DNA from: Pseudomonadaceae bacterium UBA5811
GTDB taxonomy: Bacteria; Pseudomonadota; Gammaproteobacteria; Pseudomonadales; Pseudomonadaceae
Assembly (NCBI GenBank): GCA_002417905.1
Contig: DIDB01000223.1
Span: 1-7,680, forward strand
Length of the DNA: 7,680 nt
Direction: 5' to 3'
The translations under genes and the position numbers were made by a program. This document shows, one piece after another, positions 7,286 through 7,680 of the stretch (the stretch's first letter is position 1; the number at the start of each line of letters is the position of its first letter). The notes beneath the pieces were generated by a model. The model searched no databases and was not told the origin of the DNA. It saw nothing but the letters and a program-made list of their open reading frames with translations.

Positions 7286-7680
7286 ATGTGGTCTTTCAGC
7301 AAGTGGCGCCAGCAGCAGATCCTGAAACACACGCCGGTCGAGGCCGGCACCTGGCAGCGGCTGTTTGACAGCCTGCCCGTTCTGGCCGGGCTGGACAGCG
7401 GCCGGCAGCAACGGCTGCAGGAACGCAGCCTGCTGTTCCTGCATGACAAGCGGCTGACGGCACTGGGTGGCCTCGCGCCCACTCCGGAGGAACGCCTGCG
7501 GCTGGCCCTGCAGGCCCAGCTGCCAGTGCTGGAGCTGCCGGAACTGGACTGGTACCAGGGCTTTCACGAAATCCTGCTCTACCCCACCGACTTCCAGTGC
7601 CCGCAGAAACACCGGGACAGCGCCGGGGTGGAACACTGCCGGGACCGCCGGCTCAGTGGCGAAACCTGGCTGCAGGGTCC
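7286..7680 (+). CDS. mtfA: MtfA-like M90 metallopeptidase, N-terminal part (runs off the right edge)
   Basis: The open frame from ATG 7286 continues past the window end; 131 codons are visible. The translated segments 'LLFLHDKRLTALGGL', 'LALQAQLPVLELP', 'LDWYQGFHEILLYPTDF' and 'RRLSGETWLQG' match the layout of E. coli MtfA (YeeI), in which the equivalents include '[21 protein letters not shown]' and 'QSGQSWQQGP'. In E. coli, MtfA is a cytoplasmic zinc aminopeptidase that binds and inactivates the repressor Mlc (DgsA), relieving repression of the glucose PTS. The catalytic HExxH motif would lie beyond the window, so an intact active site cannot be confirmed. The ribosome binding site is weak (GGA at 7273-7275, ten bases upstream). 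The 30-bp gap after nhaA suggests at least partial co-transcription, though a functional link with nhaA is not evident. Confidence 0.87.
   Translation, partial: MWSFSKWRQQQILKHTPVEAGTWQRLFDSLPVLAGLDSGRQQRLQERSLLFLHDKRLTALGGLAPTPEERLRLALQAQLPVLELPELDWYQGFHEILLYPTDFQCPQKHRDSAGVEHCRDRRLSGETWLQG

Overview
The window is a compact, moderately GC-rich stretch of bacterial chromosome. The gene types (LysR/GcvA-type regulator, PoxB very close to the enterobacterial form, NhaA, MtfA) suggest a beta- or gammaproteobacterium; the sequence does not let me name the genus. I see no mobile element, CRISPR array, tRNA or rRNA.

Layout. (1) Bases 1-37 hold the first 12 codons of a minus-strand gene that runs off the left edge; it has a strong ribosome binding site, and an aldo/keto reductase is a weak guess. 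(2) Divergent from it lies a LysR-family regulator (169-1101, +). (3) The regulator converges on, and overlaps by 41 bp, a minus-strand operon read right to left: poxB (5604-3868), lutA (3854-3111), lutB (3114-1660) and lutC (1663-1061). lutA/lutB and lutB/lutC each overlap by four bases (ATGA), and poxB ends 13 bases before lutA. (4) A 277-bp intergenic region (5605-5881) separates poxB from the divergent nhaA. Its poxB-proximal part is AT-rich and carries a near-palindrome and a repeated half-site. Its nhaA-proximal part is GC-rich and can fold into several mutually exclusive RNA structures around the nhaA ribosome binding site. (5) nhaA (5882-7255, +) encodes a Na+/H+ antiporter. It is followed after a short hairpin by the N-terminal part of an mtfA homologue (7286 to beyond the right edge, +).

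How the genes work together. LutABC oxidises L-lactate to pyruvate, and PoxB decarboxylates pyruvate to acetate and CO2. In both steps the electrons are expected to reach the membrane quinone pool, so the operon encodes a two-step, CoA- and NADH-independent respiratory route from lactate to acetate. No lactate permease or dedicated lut regulator is visible. NhaA and MtfA form a separate unit for cation/pH homeostasis and, by homology, glucose-PTS regulation.

The most interesting items are the structured nhaA leader, which resembles a cation-sensing riboswitch arrangement, and the joining of poxB to lutABC in one operon. Both readings are inferences from sequence alone.
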